Below, one piece after another: positions 26,448 to 34,568 of a stretch of 64,000 nt of DNA. A program made the position numbers and the translations under genes. Origin of the DNA: Streptococcus didelphis DSM 15616 (GTDB lineage: Bacteria > Bacillota > Bacilli > Lactobacillales > Streptococcaceae); contig NZ_KB904198.1 of assembly GCF_000380005.1 (NCBI RefSeq), positions 1 to 64,000 of the forward strand, given 5' to 3'. The notes beneath the pieces were generated by a model. It worked only from the letters and a program-made list of their open reading frames with translations, searched no databases and was not told the origin of the DNA. Positions within the stretch are counted from its first letter, which is position 1. Each line of letters starts with the position of its first letter.

Positions 26448-27377
26448 TTAGTCTTTTTTACGTTTGCCTGCTACTGTTGCTAGGCCAGCACTTGCCATAA
26501 TTGATAGGGCTGCTACTGTGAAGAATGGGTTCGTTTGGTCACCAGTTGCTGGAAGTTGAGCCACTTCTTTTTTAGCTTCTTGCTTGTCAGCAGCTTTAGA
26601 AGCCATAGCTTCTTCTGCTTTTACACTTGTTTTAGGTGCTGGTGTTTCAGTTTTTTCTACTTTGTCAGTAGTTTCTGATTTTTCTGTTGGTTGAGCCGGT
26701 GTTAATGGCATCATTGGAACTGTGTCTTCATCTTCTTCAACTGGCTCAGCTGGAGTTAATGGTGTCATTGGTACTGAATCTTCTTCAGGTTCTTCGTCTT
26801 CAGATTTTACAAGTGCTGCTAAAACATCAGCCTTAAGTGATTCTACACCTTCTACTGTATTAGCTTTGCTAATTAAGTTTTTGAAGAAATCACTTGCACC
26901 AGCTTCATCTAACTCTTTAAGAGCTGCCTCTTTAGCTTTTTCAAGTTGGGCTGCCTTAGCAGCAGCTTCCCAAGCATCAACAGCTTCTTCTTCAGCAGTG
27001 ATAGCTGAATCTTTTTCAGCTTCTGCAGCAGCCGCTAAATCATCAGCAGCTTTCTTTTCAGTTCTGAAGTTAGGTAGAGCCTTAACAGCTTCTTCGTAAG
27101 CTTTCGTTTTAGCTTCAGCTTCAGCTTTTTTAGCATCATAACCAATTGTCATCTTAGTTTCATTGTACAAAAATGATCCTGGAACCATATCTTCTAACAT
27201 AGCTGCCGCTTCATTAAAAGCATTAATAGCAGCAACTTTCTCTGCATATGCTTTATCTGTTACTGAATCAGCACTTACATTAGTTGCCATAGTACTTGCC
27301 ATAAGAGCTGCTGCTGATACGGAAGCAAGTCCGATAACTGATTTTGTCAAATATGACTTGATGTGTTTGTTTTTCAT
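26448..27377 (-). CDS. LPXTG surface protein with one albumin-binding GA module
   Basis: This 309-residue wall-anchored protein has a signal peptide cleaved near residue 37 (NVSA), an Ala/Glu/Lys-rich helical part (40-143), then a GA module (about 145-190: LKELDEAGASDFFKNLISKA, followed by NTVEGVESL). This closely follows the three-helix albumin-binding domain of protein G, PAB and MAG/ZAG. Two proline-rich units (SVPMTPLTPAEP and TVPMMPLTPAQP) and a Lys/Glu-rich spacer lead to LPATG (275-279), a membrane helix and KRKKD. It lacks the IgG-binding domains of protein G. Serum albumin binding is strongly suggested by the module but not shown. It is transcribed alone. Confidence 0.85.
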   Translation of the reverse strand: MKNKHIKSYLTKSVIGLASVSAAALMASTMATNVSADSVTDKAYAEKVAAINAFNEAAAMLEDMVPGSFLYNETKMTIGYDAKKAEAEAKTKAYEEAVKALPNFRTEKKAADDLAAAAEAEKDSAITAEEEAVDAWEAAAKAAQLEKAKEAALKELDEAGASDFFKNLISKANTVEGVESLKADVLAALVKSEDEEPEEDSVPMTPLTPAEPVEEDEDTVPMMPLTPAQPTEKSETTDKVEKTETPAPKTSVKAEEAMASKAADKQEAKKEVAQLPATGDQTNPFFTVAALSIMASAGLATVAGKRKKD

Positions 27378-27540
27378 CTGTTTCCCCTTTAATTATGAAA
27401 AAATATTATGAACCTTTTAATGTTCATAATGCTATCCTACTCTTTTAATTATAATTTCTCATCCTTTTAATGTCAAGCCTTAAGGTTAAATTAAAATATT
27501 ATTTTTTCTTAATGCCTTTTTTAAATTCAACAATAGAGAA

Positions 27541-27575
27541 AAAACCTTGAAAATAGCTATTATCAAGGTTTTTTA
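27541..27575. terminator. Orphan terminator-like hairpin
   Basis: AAAACCTTGA pairs perfectly with TCAAGGTTTT around a 12-base loop, with A and T runs on both sides. No gene ends nearby. Confidence 0.65.
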
Positions 27576-27747
27576 CTTTATTTAGTGATGCTAATAACTA
27601 ATAATTATTAAAATTTTTTTCTTTCCTCTAAATATTAGCAAGATAATTAAAAGATTTACTCTTCTCATTTACAGATTGCCATGAGAAAGATTATTAATAT
27701 TTTTTTAAAATAAGAATCTCCTAACTTAGACTTAATTTCTTATTTTT

Positions 27748-27770
27748 GAACTTTTACTAACTAAAAGTTC
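27748..27770. repeat. Inverted repeat upstream of the nuclease gene
   Basis: GAACTTTT-7 bp-AAAAGTTC, a perfect 8-bp inverted repeat about 160 bp before the nuclease gene; it could be an operator or a remnant terminator. Confidence 0.4.
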
Positions 27771-27931
27771 CCTAATATTGCTTTTTGGGGGCTTTTTAAG
27801 AACTTTATGAGCTTATATTTAGGTTTAAATTGTCTAAAAGTGAACTTTTTATTATTTTTCAGTAACTATTATTAGACTAAAATTCAATTTTTTAGTAGAA
27901 TATATAAAAAATGAATAAGGAGGGCCATGAT

Positions 27932-28882
27932 ATGCCTAGAAATTTTAAAAAATTCCACTTTTCTTCTCTTTTGATGACTCTCGTTAGTCTATGCTTGGGT
28001 ATCGGTTCATTAACCACACCTGATATAGTACACGCTCAAGATCCAAGCCCTGTATGGACAATAGGGCAATACCCCAACTATTACCGTGTTGAAGGTTCAG
28101 CCAACATCAACCCTGCAGAATTTCCTAAAATCTATACAACTACTGAAAAAGTTTATAACAACAGTGGTAGAAGCACCAAACGGGTCACAGTTTCAGATAT
28201 TCAGTACAGTGTCTTAGATGGTTATGGCAGATCTGGCCAAGCCTTTGGTGTCATCACTAAGGACATGATCGATATGGCAGCCGGCTATCGTAAAAAATGG
28301 GAAAGTAATCCTGAACCAAGTGGTTGGTATTCTTATTCCTTTAAAGATACCGGTGCACCAGCTCGTGAAGCTGATTATAAACATAGTCCAAGAAAAGTTA
28401 AACGTCTCCCTAATAATCTAACTGGAAGCATCTTCCTAAGCAATGGCAGAGTCCACAATGGTTACCTTTTTGACCGCAGCCACTTAATCGCTGACAGCTT
28501 AGGTGGACGTGCCTTTAGAAATAACCTTATCACAGGTACCCGCACACAAAACGTCGGCAACAACGATCGCAGAGGTGGCATGCAGTACCTAGAAGCTAAG
28601 GTTTATGATTACATTAATAGAAACCCTTCCGTTTTTGTTTACTACAGAGCCCGCCCAGTCTACCTTGGCAATGAGCTCCTACCACGCTATGTTCTAGTTT
28701 CTGCCCTTTCATCTGACGGAGCCATTAACGAAACTGCTAGAGTCTTTAATAGCGCCAATGGCTTTAACATCAACTATCAAACTGGCGGCCTCTTAAATGT
28801 GCCGGGCTTGAAAGCTAACGACTCTGTTGACGACTCCGTCCAGTACCAAGCAGTTGATGTCGAACTAAGAGCAGCAGCCTAA
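27932..28882 (+). CDS. Secreted DNA/RNA non-specific endonuclease (Spd/streptodornase-like)
   Basis: This 316-residue exported nuclease has a signal peptide ending near residue 36 (VHA) and a beta-beta-alpha metal nuclease domain. The active-site motif is DRSHLIADSLGG, the DRGH-type motif with the catalytic His, followed by NLITGTRTQNVGNN containing the metal-binding Asn. It resembles the streptococcal mitogenic factor/Spd DNases that degrade neutrophil traps. The ATG at 27932 is preferred over one 21 bp upstream because AAGGAGG lies between them at the right distance. It is a single gene divergent from the GA-module surface protein. Confidence 0.88.
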   Translation: MPRNFKKFHFSSLLMTLVSLCLGIGSLTTPDIVHAQDPSPVWTIGQYPNYYRVEGSANINPAEFPKIYTTTEKVYNNSGRSTKRVTVSDIQYSVLDGYGRSGQAFGVITKDMIDMAAGYRKKWESNPEPSGWYSYSFKDTGAPAREADYKHSPRKVKRLPNNLTGSIFLSNGRVHNGYLFDRSHLIADSLGGRAFRNNLITGTRTQNVGNNDRRGGMQYLEAKVYDYINRNPSVFVYYRARPVYLGNELLPRYVLVSALSSDGAINETARVFNSANGFNINYQTGGLLNVPGLKANDSVDDSVQYQAVDVELRAAA

Positions 28883-29010
28883 GATATTAAAAGAACTAAA
28901 CCCAAGCTAAGATCAAGCAGAATCCTTGCAAGATAAAATCCTTCACCCTCAAACTTTTACCAGTGGAAGTTAGTAAAGGCTTGAAGATGACTTAAAGCTA
29001 ATAATCTATT

Positions 29011-29043
29011 GATGAGCTTCTCTTTTTAAAAGGGAAGCTCATC
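29011..29043. repeat. Hairpin overlapping the ssbB stop
   Basis: GATGAGCTTC and GAAGCTCATC (29011-29020, 29034-29043) can form a 10-bp stem that includes the last ssbB codons. The T tract is poor on both strands, so a terminator role between the converging nuclease and ssbB genes is only possible. Confidence 0.45.
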
Positions 29044-29421
29044 TTCTTCTAGCAATAAATCAGCTAAATCATTAGCCAGATTGTTTTCTCGCATGGCGCG
29101 TTGCGCTCGGCTCTCTAATAGTTGAAAAGACTGGCAGAGCACTTCTGTCACAAAAGTGGTATGACCTTCTTTTTCATACTTTCTGGTTCTAAGTTCACCA
29201 TCTAGAGAGAGCAAACTTCCCTTGCTAGCATAAGAGACTAAGGTCTCAGCTAGCTTTCCCCAGAGAACTAGATTGATAAAATCTACCTGCTTCTCACCAT
29301 CAGCATTTTTATAACGCCTATTAACAGCCAAAGAAACTCGACAAACTGACTTATCCTTTGGGGTTTTAATTAACTCTGGATCGGCAACCATTCTACCAAT
29401 CATAATAACTTTATTGTACAT
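29026..29421 (-). CDS. ssbB: Single-stranded DNA-binding protein, SsbB type
   Basis: This 131-residue OB-fold protein starts MYNKVIMIGRMVADPEL, carries VDFINLVLWGKLAETL, and ends in the acidic EEDELPF tail that recruits partner proteins. Length and position in front of ytpR match the competence-associated short Ssb of streptococci, which protects incoming DNA during transformation; the housekeeping Ssb is longer. The promoter region has a weakened ComX-type box (CTCGGATA, 29441-29448) and AGGAGG. A second, better copy of this promoter region lies 1.67 kb upstream, beyond an inserted gene pair. Confidence 0.88.
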   Translation of the reverse strand: MYNKVIMIGRMVADPELIKTPKDKSVCRVSLAVNRRYKNADGEKQVDFINLVLWGKLAETLVSYASKGSLLSLDGELRTRKYEKEGHTTFVTEVLCQSFQLLESRAQRAMRENNLANDLADLLLEEDELPF

Positions 29422-29480
29422 TTTTATCCTCCTACTTATATATCCGAGAAAAAATTTCAGTTTACAGATTTTAAGTAAAA
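29421..29480 (-). repeat. ssbB promoter region, repeat copy A
   Basis: This stretch matches 31092-31153 imperfectly: the 15 bases CTCCTACTTATATAT are identical, with scattered matches out to a shared TTTTNAGTAAAAA. It carries the ribosome binding site and the degenerate CIN-like box of ssbB. Together the two copies bracket the Panacea gene pair. Confidence 0.65.
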
Positions 29481-29520
29481 AAATAACAAGAATTTGGAAA
29501 AAAGTCTGACACTACACATA

Positions 29521-29575
29521 AAAAGCCAACAAGTATAGCATTCTGACTAAGAGAAAACTATCCTTGTTGGCTTTT
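29521..29575 (-). terminator. Terminator of the Panacea/membrane-protein operon
   Basis: AAAAGCCAACAAG pairs perfectly with CTTGTTGGCTTTT across a 29-base loop. It lies downstream of the membrane-protein gene, inside repeat copy A. Confidence 0.8.
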
Positions 29576-29656
29576 CTATAGGCTGATTAATTTCATAGAG
29601 CTAAATGGTAATGTATTTCTAAAATGACATCTTTTTGTTCCTGATCAGTTTATACA

Positions 29657-30478
29657 CTAAAAGAATAAATGGCTAATCATAGAAATCACTGTTAATAAAA
29701 TTAGTATACCAAAGAAAAAACTATGCCGAGAAAATATATGTTTGACATTAGAGCAAGCATTACTTACACATCCTTCACTAGGACATCTTCCGAAATCTTT
29801 ACCCGTTATACTTGCAAGCCAAAGAAGCAAAGAATACATAAGTATTAGCATCCCAATCATCATGAGACTAGCTATGGTAATCATCCTTGATAAATCCATG
29901 GTTTGTAAATCATTACCAATATCAAATATAGCTCTTGCTATATTAATACCAGCAAACATCACAAAAACAAAGGTTGAAAAAACACCAAGAATAGCTATAA
30001 AATCGGTGTATATTTCAGACTTAGTAGTTTTAAAGCTATCTATTTCCTTTGCTACCTTATAGGTATTAGCTTCTATTTCTTTTGTTTGCCGCTCTAAATT
30101 AAGTGCGGTACGCTTAAACTTTTCTAGGGAATTATGTGCTTTTTTTGTATTATCTATAATAAATTCTTTCTGAATTTGAGAAAGGGTATAATTATTTTTA
30201 ATTTTATCAAGATTTTTTTCTAAAACTTTTTTGTCTTCTGAATTACCTTGAAATCTAGAAATAATAGCATTAATTTTCAAATTCAGTATTTCATTATTTT
30301 CGTTACTTTTTTCATTTTGGTAGACATATTCTGCAATTTTATCATATGGAATAGTCAGATCTCTATCAATTAAGTATAAATAATAAGTATTTAATATTTT
30401 TTTCTCAATAGGATTATAGTAATCTTCGATAATATCATCTAATAATAAATCAATAATCTTTAAGGGGATAGAGCCCAT
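29657..30478 (-). CDS. Three-helix membrane protein paired with a Panacea-domain protein
   Basis: This 273-residue protein is not recognised by family. It has a soluble, charged N-terminal region with a probable coiled coil (about 80-155), then three transmembrane helices (about 158-183, 199-223, 253-271). A short cytoplasmic or outside loop holding three spaced cysteines (CPSEGCVSNAC, 232-242) lies between helices 2 and 3. Its start overlaps the end of the Panacea gene by 19 bp, so the two are co-translated. Panacea (PanA) proteins neutralise very diverse toxins, including membrane-active ones, so this protein is a candidate toxin or effector. That role is inferred from the pairing alone. 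Confidence 0.6.
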   Translation of the reverse strand: MGSIPLKIIDLLLDDIIEDYYNPIEKKILNTYYLYLIDRDLTIPYDKIAEYVYQNEKSNENNEILNLKINAIISRFQGNSEDKKVLEKNLDKIKNNYTLSQIQKEFIIDNTKKAHNSLEKFKRTALNLERQTKEIEANTYKVAKEIDSFKTTKSEIYTDFIAILGVFSTFVFVMFAGINIARAIFDIGNDLQTMDLSRMITIASLMMIGMLILMYSLLLWLASITGKDFGRCPSEGCVSNACSNVKHIFSRHSFFFGILILLTVISMISHLFF

Positions 30479-30978
30479 AGTTGCTCCTCTGGATGATTTT
30501 TAAAATAATCCATAATTTCTTCAATAGTATACGTGATTCCTTTTATCCCCCTCTTGATACTAGCTTCATCTTTTTGCCAAGGTTCATGTGTGTGAGTTAT
30601 ATCAACAAGTTCAAGTGAGCCAAAGCTAGAAAAGGCATCAATAGTAGACTTAATTAACTCTTTATTGTCTACTTTTTCAGAATCATATTCAGTAATCTCT
30701 AAATTAAAGGGCTTTGAAGTAAATTCTATATACTCTCTAATCATCTTATCAGTTGTTATAGAAAAAGCACCAAATCGCTTATACTCATGGTAAACGTTTG
30801 GGACAACTGGTCCGTATTGCCATTTTTCCATACTTTCTTCAAATAAAGGACGACCATTTTCAAGAATATTTCTGACATTGACGAAGTATAACAACTTTTG
30901 CAATTTTAAATTATTAATGTCATAACCTTTTTTATTTGAATATTCAATGATATAGTTTGCAACAAATAATGCATGCAT
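30460..30978 (-). CDS. Panacea/SocA-like (DUF4065) domain protein, likely antitoxin
   Basis: This 172-residue protein spans one Panacea domain. The hallmark segments are NLKLQKLLYF near the start, KWQYGPVVPNVYHEYKRFG in the middle and DITHTHEPWQK towards the end. Panacea proteins (also called SocA-like or DUF4065) act as antitoxins for many unrelated toxins (PanAT systems) and SocA is a proteolysis adaptor. Here the partner is a membrane protein gene overlapping by 19 bp. The pair has its own -10 (TATAAT near 31010) and terminator and lies between two copies of the ssbB promoter region. Domain call firm; function by family. Confidence 0.82.
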   Translation of the reverse strand: MHALFVANYIIEYSNKKGYDINNLKLQKLLYFVNVRNILENGRPLFEESMEKWQYGPVVPNVYHEYKRFGAFSITTDKMIREYIEFTSKPFNLEITEYDSEKVDNKELIKSTIDAFSSFGSLELVDITHTHEPWQKDEASIKRGIKGITYTIEEIMDYFKNHPEEQLWALSP

Positions 30979-31091
30979 TATAAGAACACCCCCTTTTTTC
31001 TTAATTAATTATATCATATCTATCTCATCTAAATTTTCTTGCCTTTATTTTTTTATCATGTAAAAGCTTATTTTCCCTAGCTGTTTATTCC

Positions 31092-31153
31092 TTTTTACCC
31101 TCCTACTTATATATTCGACATACAAACTCAAAATTAGAGGTTTTGAGTAAAAA
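31092..31153 (-). repeat. ssbB promoter region, repeat copy B with CIN-like box
   Basis: This diverged second copy of 29421-29480 includes an AGGAGG site and GTCGAATA (31112-31119, minus strand), closer to the ComX/CIN consensus TACGAATA than copy A. No ssb start codon follows it. It lies about 110 bp upstream of the Panacea gene. Confidence 0.6.
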
Positions 31154-31161
31154 TTTTTAAA

Positions 31162-31196
31162 AAAACGTTTGGGACTTGAATGTCTCAAACGTTTTG
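31162..31196 (-). terminator. Terminator of the ytpR operon
   Basis: AAAACGTTTGGGAC and GTCTCAAACGTTTT pair around a six-base loop (one G-T pair), with seven T following on the minus strand. Confidence 0.88.
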
Positions 31197-31218
31197 GTTT
31201 TCTAAAGTGGTTTTAGGC

Positions 31219-31839
31219 TTACCAGTGTTTTTCAGGATCAAAAGCTTCTCCTACTTGTGCTGAATCGGCTAGTTCAATAATGCCTCGTTTTTGAGGGGCA
31301 TTTGCTAGGGCTAATTCTCGAGGGGAGCACATCATGCCATAACTGTCTTGGCCACGAAGTTTACCTGGGAAAATAAGGTTTCCACTTGGCATCATTGCGC
31401 CTGGTAGGGCTACTATTGTTTTCAGACCCAGCGCAGTATTGGGCGCGCCAGCGACGATTTGGATGGGCTTTTCTTGACCTATGGCAACTTGGCAGATGTT
31501 GAGGTGGTCGCTGTCTGGATGGGCTTTCATGTCTACAATTTGGCCAACTAGAAAGACGGGTTCTTTTGTAGTACTTAGTTCTTCTTGGAAGCCTTCTTTG
31601 GCAAGTTCTTGGTTTAGGACTTGGATGTCGGCTGGGCTAGGGAAGACTTGGCCTTTTCCTTGGAGTGAGATGAGAGTAGAGGCTTCAAAAATATTCCAAG
31701 CTAGGGTTTTTCCACTTTCTTGGTCATAGACACGCGCTACTTTTCCTTTTCTCTCAACAGTTTTTTTGACTTCTTTCTTATCTGTCAAAATGACCATTAA
31801 GACATCTCCGACTTGTTCCTTATTATATGCAAAAATCAT
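31219..31839 (-). CDS. ytpR: YtpR-family tRNA-binding protein
   Basis: This 206-residue protein has a short N-terminal domain (DUF4479-like, about 1-85) and a C-terminal EMAP/Csa-type tRNA-binding OB fold: VGQIVDMKAHPDSDHLNICQ, IVAGAPNTALG, VALPGAMMPSG and SYGMMCSPRELALA. It resembles the N-terminal part of phenylalanyl-tRNA synthetase beta without the catalytic part. It probably binds tRNA or structured RNA; the exact role is not known. It is the last gene of a DUF4651-thioredoxin-ytpR group conserved in streptococci. Confidence 0.9.
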   Translation of the reverse strand: MIFAYNKEQVGDVLMVILTDKKEVKKTVERKGKVARVYDQESGKTLAWNIFEASTLISLQGKGQVFPSPADIQVLNQELAKEGFQEELSTTKEPVFLVGQIVDMKAHPDSDHLNICQVAIGQEKPIQIVAGAPNTALGLKTIVALPGAMMPSGNLIFPGKLRGQDSYGMMCSPRELALANAPQKRGIIELADSAQVGEAFDPEKHW

Positions 31840-31858
31840 CTTATTTCCTTTTCTGTAA

Positions 31859-32176
31859 TTACTTATAAGCAGCTAAAAATTGGTTGATTTCAGCCTTTGT
31901 TTTTCTTAATTTGTTGACTAAACGCCCTACTTCTTGGCCTTTTTCAAGGACTAAAAAACTTGGAATCCCAAAAATATCCCATTTTTGAGCTAAATCCATA
32001 AAGTCATCTCTGTCTACTTTGACAAAGGTCAAGTCAGGGTTTTCTGCTTCTATTTCGGGCATGACGGGATAGATAGACTGACAGTCTGGGCACCAATCAG
32101 CCGTAAAAAAGAGAAGGACTTTCTGCTCCTTGTCAATCACTTCTGCCAATTCTTCATATGACTTTGGAATAATCAT
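31859..32176 (-). CDS. Thioredoxin-family protein
   Basis: This 105-residue cytoplasmic thioredoxin-fold protein has active site WCPDC (in FFTADWCPDCQSIYP), in place of the classical WCGPC, and the cis-Pro loop IFGIPSFLVL. No signal peptide. The CPDC variant marks a separate streptococcal thioredoxin-like group (YtpP-like) rather than the housekeeping TrxA. Its start overlaps the end of the upstream DUF4651 gene by four bases, and ytpR follows 19 bp later. Confidence 0.9.
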   Translation of the reverse strand: MIIPKSYEELAEVIDKEQKVLLFFTADWCPDCQSIYPVMPEIEAENPDLTFVKVDRDDFMDLAQKWDIFGIPSFLVLEKGQEVGRLVNKLRKTKAEINQFLAAYK

Positions 32177-32466
32177 TTTGTCTCCTCCTGATAGGTAAGG
32201 TCCCCTTTTTGATAGCTAAAGCTAAATTCTCTATCATCAGCCATGACAATCCCACCTCTGACACAGGAGGCATCTGATTGCGCTTCGTTAATATAGAGCA
32301 CAGAAATAGCTCCTATTTCTGAAAAAAATTGCCTAATTTCAGCTATCATCTTAGTTTTTTGATAATCTTGATATTTCTCCTTAAACACCAGAGCTGTCAC
32401 CATAAAAGCAGACAGACCAAGCAACTTTGAAAGGCTCTTATACTTGTTTTTATTCATACCTCTCAT
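32173..32466 (-). CDS. DUF4651 family small membrane-associated protein
   Basis: This 97-residue protein begins with a basic stretch (MNKNKYKSLSKLL), a hydrophobic segment (GLSAFMVTALVF) and then a soluble region with IRQFFSEIGAISVLYINE and GGIVMADDREFSFSYQKG. It matches the small DUF4651 proteins that precede the thioredoxin gene in streptococci; function is unknown. The start could be the ATG at 32466 or the one three codons later; neither has a strong ribosome binding site. Confidence 0.75.
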   Translation of the reverse strand: MRGMNKNKYKSLSKLLGLSAFMVTALVFKEKYQDYQKTKMIAEIRQFFSEIGAISVLYINEAQSDASCVRGGIVMADDREFSFSYQKGDLTYQEETK

Positions 32467-32695
32467 TTTATCATAAAGTAGGGGAAATAAGCTAGCGCTA
32501 GAAAGGATAGTTTTTTACTGCAAGCTAGATAGCTAGATTACCCAAGCAAAATAGCCAGAAGGCTCTAAAAATGATAAAATAGAAATGATAGAGGGCTTGG
32601 AACTGTTAGAATTCAAAAGCCTGTAGGCCATAAGAATGCCTATTAAAGTGCTATTCTTAGGCAAGTTTAGCAAGATTCATGATTGGAGAAGTTTA

Positions 32696-33763
32696 ATGAC
32701 AGACTTGTTTGCAAAAATTAAAGAAGTAACCGAATTAGATGCCATAGCTGGCTATGAACATCCTGTGCGAGATTTTCTACGCCACAAAATAACACCCCTA
32801 GTCGACCGAGTGGAAACAGATGGTCTGGGAGGGATTTTTGGCATTAAAGAAAGTAAGACTGAAAATGCACCCCGCATTCTTGTAGCAGCCCATATGGATG
32901 AAGTTGGTTTTATGGTCAGCCACATTAATGCTAATGGCAGCCTGGGTGTTGTTGGAATTGGTGGCTGGAATTCCCTTGTTGTGAGCTCACAACGCTTCAC
33001 CCTGTACACCAGACAAGGTCAGGCTATCCCTCTTATTTCAGGTTCAGTACCCCCTCATTTTTTACGGTCTGGCAATGGTGCATCTCAACTGCCTTCTGTT
33101 GACGATATTATCTTTGATGCTGGTTTTTCAGATAAGGCTGAAGCTGAGAGCTTTGGGGTGACTCCTGGTGATATTATTGTTCCTCAAACAGAAACCATCC
33201 TTACAGCTAATAAAAAGAATGTGATTTCCAAGGCCTGGGATAACCGTTATGGGATTCTTATGGTGACTGAATTATTAGAAAACCTAAAAGATCATACCCT
33301 AGACAACACCCTAATTGCTGGGGCTAATGTTCAAGAAGAGGTTGGTCTACGGGGTGCTCATGCTTCTGCTGGAACATTTGACCCTGAACTCTTTTTTGCA
33401 GTTGACTGTTCACCTGCTGGCGATATTAATGGTAATCAGGGAGCTATTGGTGATGGAACCCTGATTCGCTTCTACGATCCAGGCCATATCATGTTAAAAG
33501 ATATGCGTGATTTCCTTCTTACAACTGCTGAAGAAGCTGGGGTTAAGTACCAGTATTACTGTGGCAAGGGCGGAACTGATGCTGGTGCTGCGCACCTTCA
33601 AAATGGTGGGATTCCCTCTACAACTATTGGGGTCTGCGCTCGCTATATTCACTCACATCAAAGCCTCTATGCCATGGACGATTTTCTACAAGCACAGGCC
33701 TTCTTACAAGCTATTGTGAAAAAACTAGACCGATCAACAGTTGATCTCATCAAAAATTACTAA
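32696..33763 (+). CDS. pepA: Glutamyl aminopeptidase (M42 family)
   Basis: This 355-residue cytosolic metallopeptidase removes N-terminal Glu or Asp from peptides. Visible M42 features are AAHMDEVGFMVSHI (metal His and Asp), AWDNRYG, the catalytic EEVGLRGA and the C-terminal HSHQSLYAMDDF with a metal-binding His. An in-frame ATG 60 bp upstream is open, but the ATG at 32696 follows GGAG and gives the usual start MTDLFAKIKEV. It is divergent from the DUF4651-thioredoxin-ytpR operon, and proC follows 18 bp later. Confidence 0.94.
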   Translation: MTDLFAKIKEVTELDAIAGYEHPVRDFLRHKITPLVDRVETDGLGGIFGIKESKTENAPRILVAAHMDEVGFMVSHINANGSLGVVGIGGWNSLVVSSQRFTLYTRQGQAIPLISGSVPPHFLRSGNGASQLPSVDDIIFDAGFSDKAEAESFGVTPGDIIVPQTETILTANKKNVISKAWDNRYGILMVTELLENLKDHTLDNTLIAGANVQEEVGLRGAHASAGTFDPELFFAVDCSPAGDINGNQGAIGDGTLIRFYDPGHIMLKDMRDFLLTTAEEAGVKYQYYCGKGGTDAGAAHLQNGGIPSTTIGVCARYIHSHQSLYAMDDFLQAQAFLQAIVKKLDRSTVDLIKNY

Positions 33764-33781
33764 AGATTTTAGGAGTAAACT

Positions 33782-34552
33782 ATGAAAATAGGATTTATTG
33801 GCGTCGGGAAAATGGCTAGCGCTATTATCCAAGGCTTAAAAGAAACATCACATGAGCTTATCATTTCCGGCTCATCACTGGAACGCTCTAAAGAAATAGC
33901 CGAGCAATTGGGATTAGCCTATGCTGAGTCGCACCAAGCATTGATTGACCAAACCGACTTTATTATCTTGGGCATTAAGCCACAGATGTTTGAGTCCGTC
34001 TTGCAGGATTTGCAATTTCATCAACCCCTTATGTCGATAGCTGCTGGCATTAGCTTAGCAAGACTTGAAGAATTAGTTGGTCAGAATTTGCCCCTTTTTA
34101 GGATTATGCCTAATATGAATGCACAGATTTTAAAAAGTACGACTGGTCTTTGTTACAATGGCTTGGTTGACCATGCCTTATTATTGTCTGTCAAGGAAAT
34201 GACTGATAGTTTCGGGAAAACGTTTGAGATTGCTGAGAAAGATTTTGACACCTTCACTGCTTTGGCTGGGTCAAGTCCTGCTTACATTTACCTCTTTATA
34301 GAAGCAATGGCTATGGCTGGCCTTAAAAATGGTCTACCAAAGGATAAGGCTTTAGAGATTATTAGCCAGACTGTCCAAGCCAGTGCCCAACAACTGTTAG
34401 CAGGTCAGGAAAAGCCCAATGATTTAATTGATAAGATTTGTAGCCCTGGCGGGACAACTATTACTGGTCTGATGGAGCTTGAAGCTCAGGGTCTAAGCCA
34501 TGCTATCAGCTCTGCTATTGACAAAACCATCGAAAAAGCAAAACAATTGTAA
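33782..34552 (+). CDS. proC: Pyrroline-5-carboxylate reductase
   Basis: This 256-residue enzyme carries out the last step of proline synthesis, reducing pyrroline-5-carboxylate with NAD(P)H. It has the Rossmann start MKIGFIGVGKMASAIIQGL, the FRIMPNMNA segment, the hydrophobic SSPAYIYLFIEAMA and the signature CSPGGTTITGLMELE near the end. An AGGAG site precedes the ATG. It lies directly behind pepA and is probably co-transcribed with it. Length is on the short side for the family but includes all motifs. Confidence 0.94.
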   Translation: MKIGFIGVGKMASAIIQGLKETSHELIISGSSLERSKEIAEQLGLAYAESHQALIDQTDFIILGIKPQMFESVLQDLQFHQPLMSIAAGISLARLEELVGQNLPLFRIMPNMNAQILKSTTGLCYNGLVDHALLLSVKEMTDSFGKTFEIAEKDFDTFTALAGSSPAYIYLFIEAMAMAGLKNGLPKDKALEIISQTVQASAQQLLAGQEKPNDLIDKICSPGGTTITGLMELEAQGLSHAISSAIDKTIEKAKQL

Positions 34553-34568
34553 AAAGTCAATAAGACTT

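Larger units (their letters stand above)
27378..27931. other. Gene-free region between two divergent virulence genes
   Basis: About 550 AT-rich bases contain the two divergent promoters but also a perfect terminator-like hairpin (27541-27575) and a further inverted repeat (27748-27770). A terminator between two divergently transcribed genes has nothing to terminate, so a gene may have been lost from here. No open frame longer than short noise is seen. Confidence 0.6.

Noticed and set aside
26722..27099. A 125-codon Ser/Ala-rich frame antisense to the GA-module protein
   Set aside because: Composition is the mirror image of the Glu/Ala/Lys codons of the real gene; it is a shadow frame.
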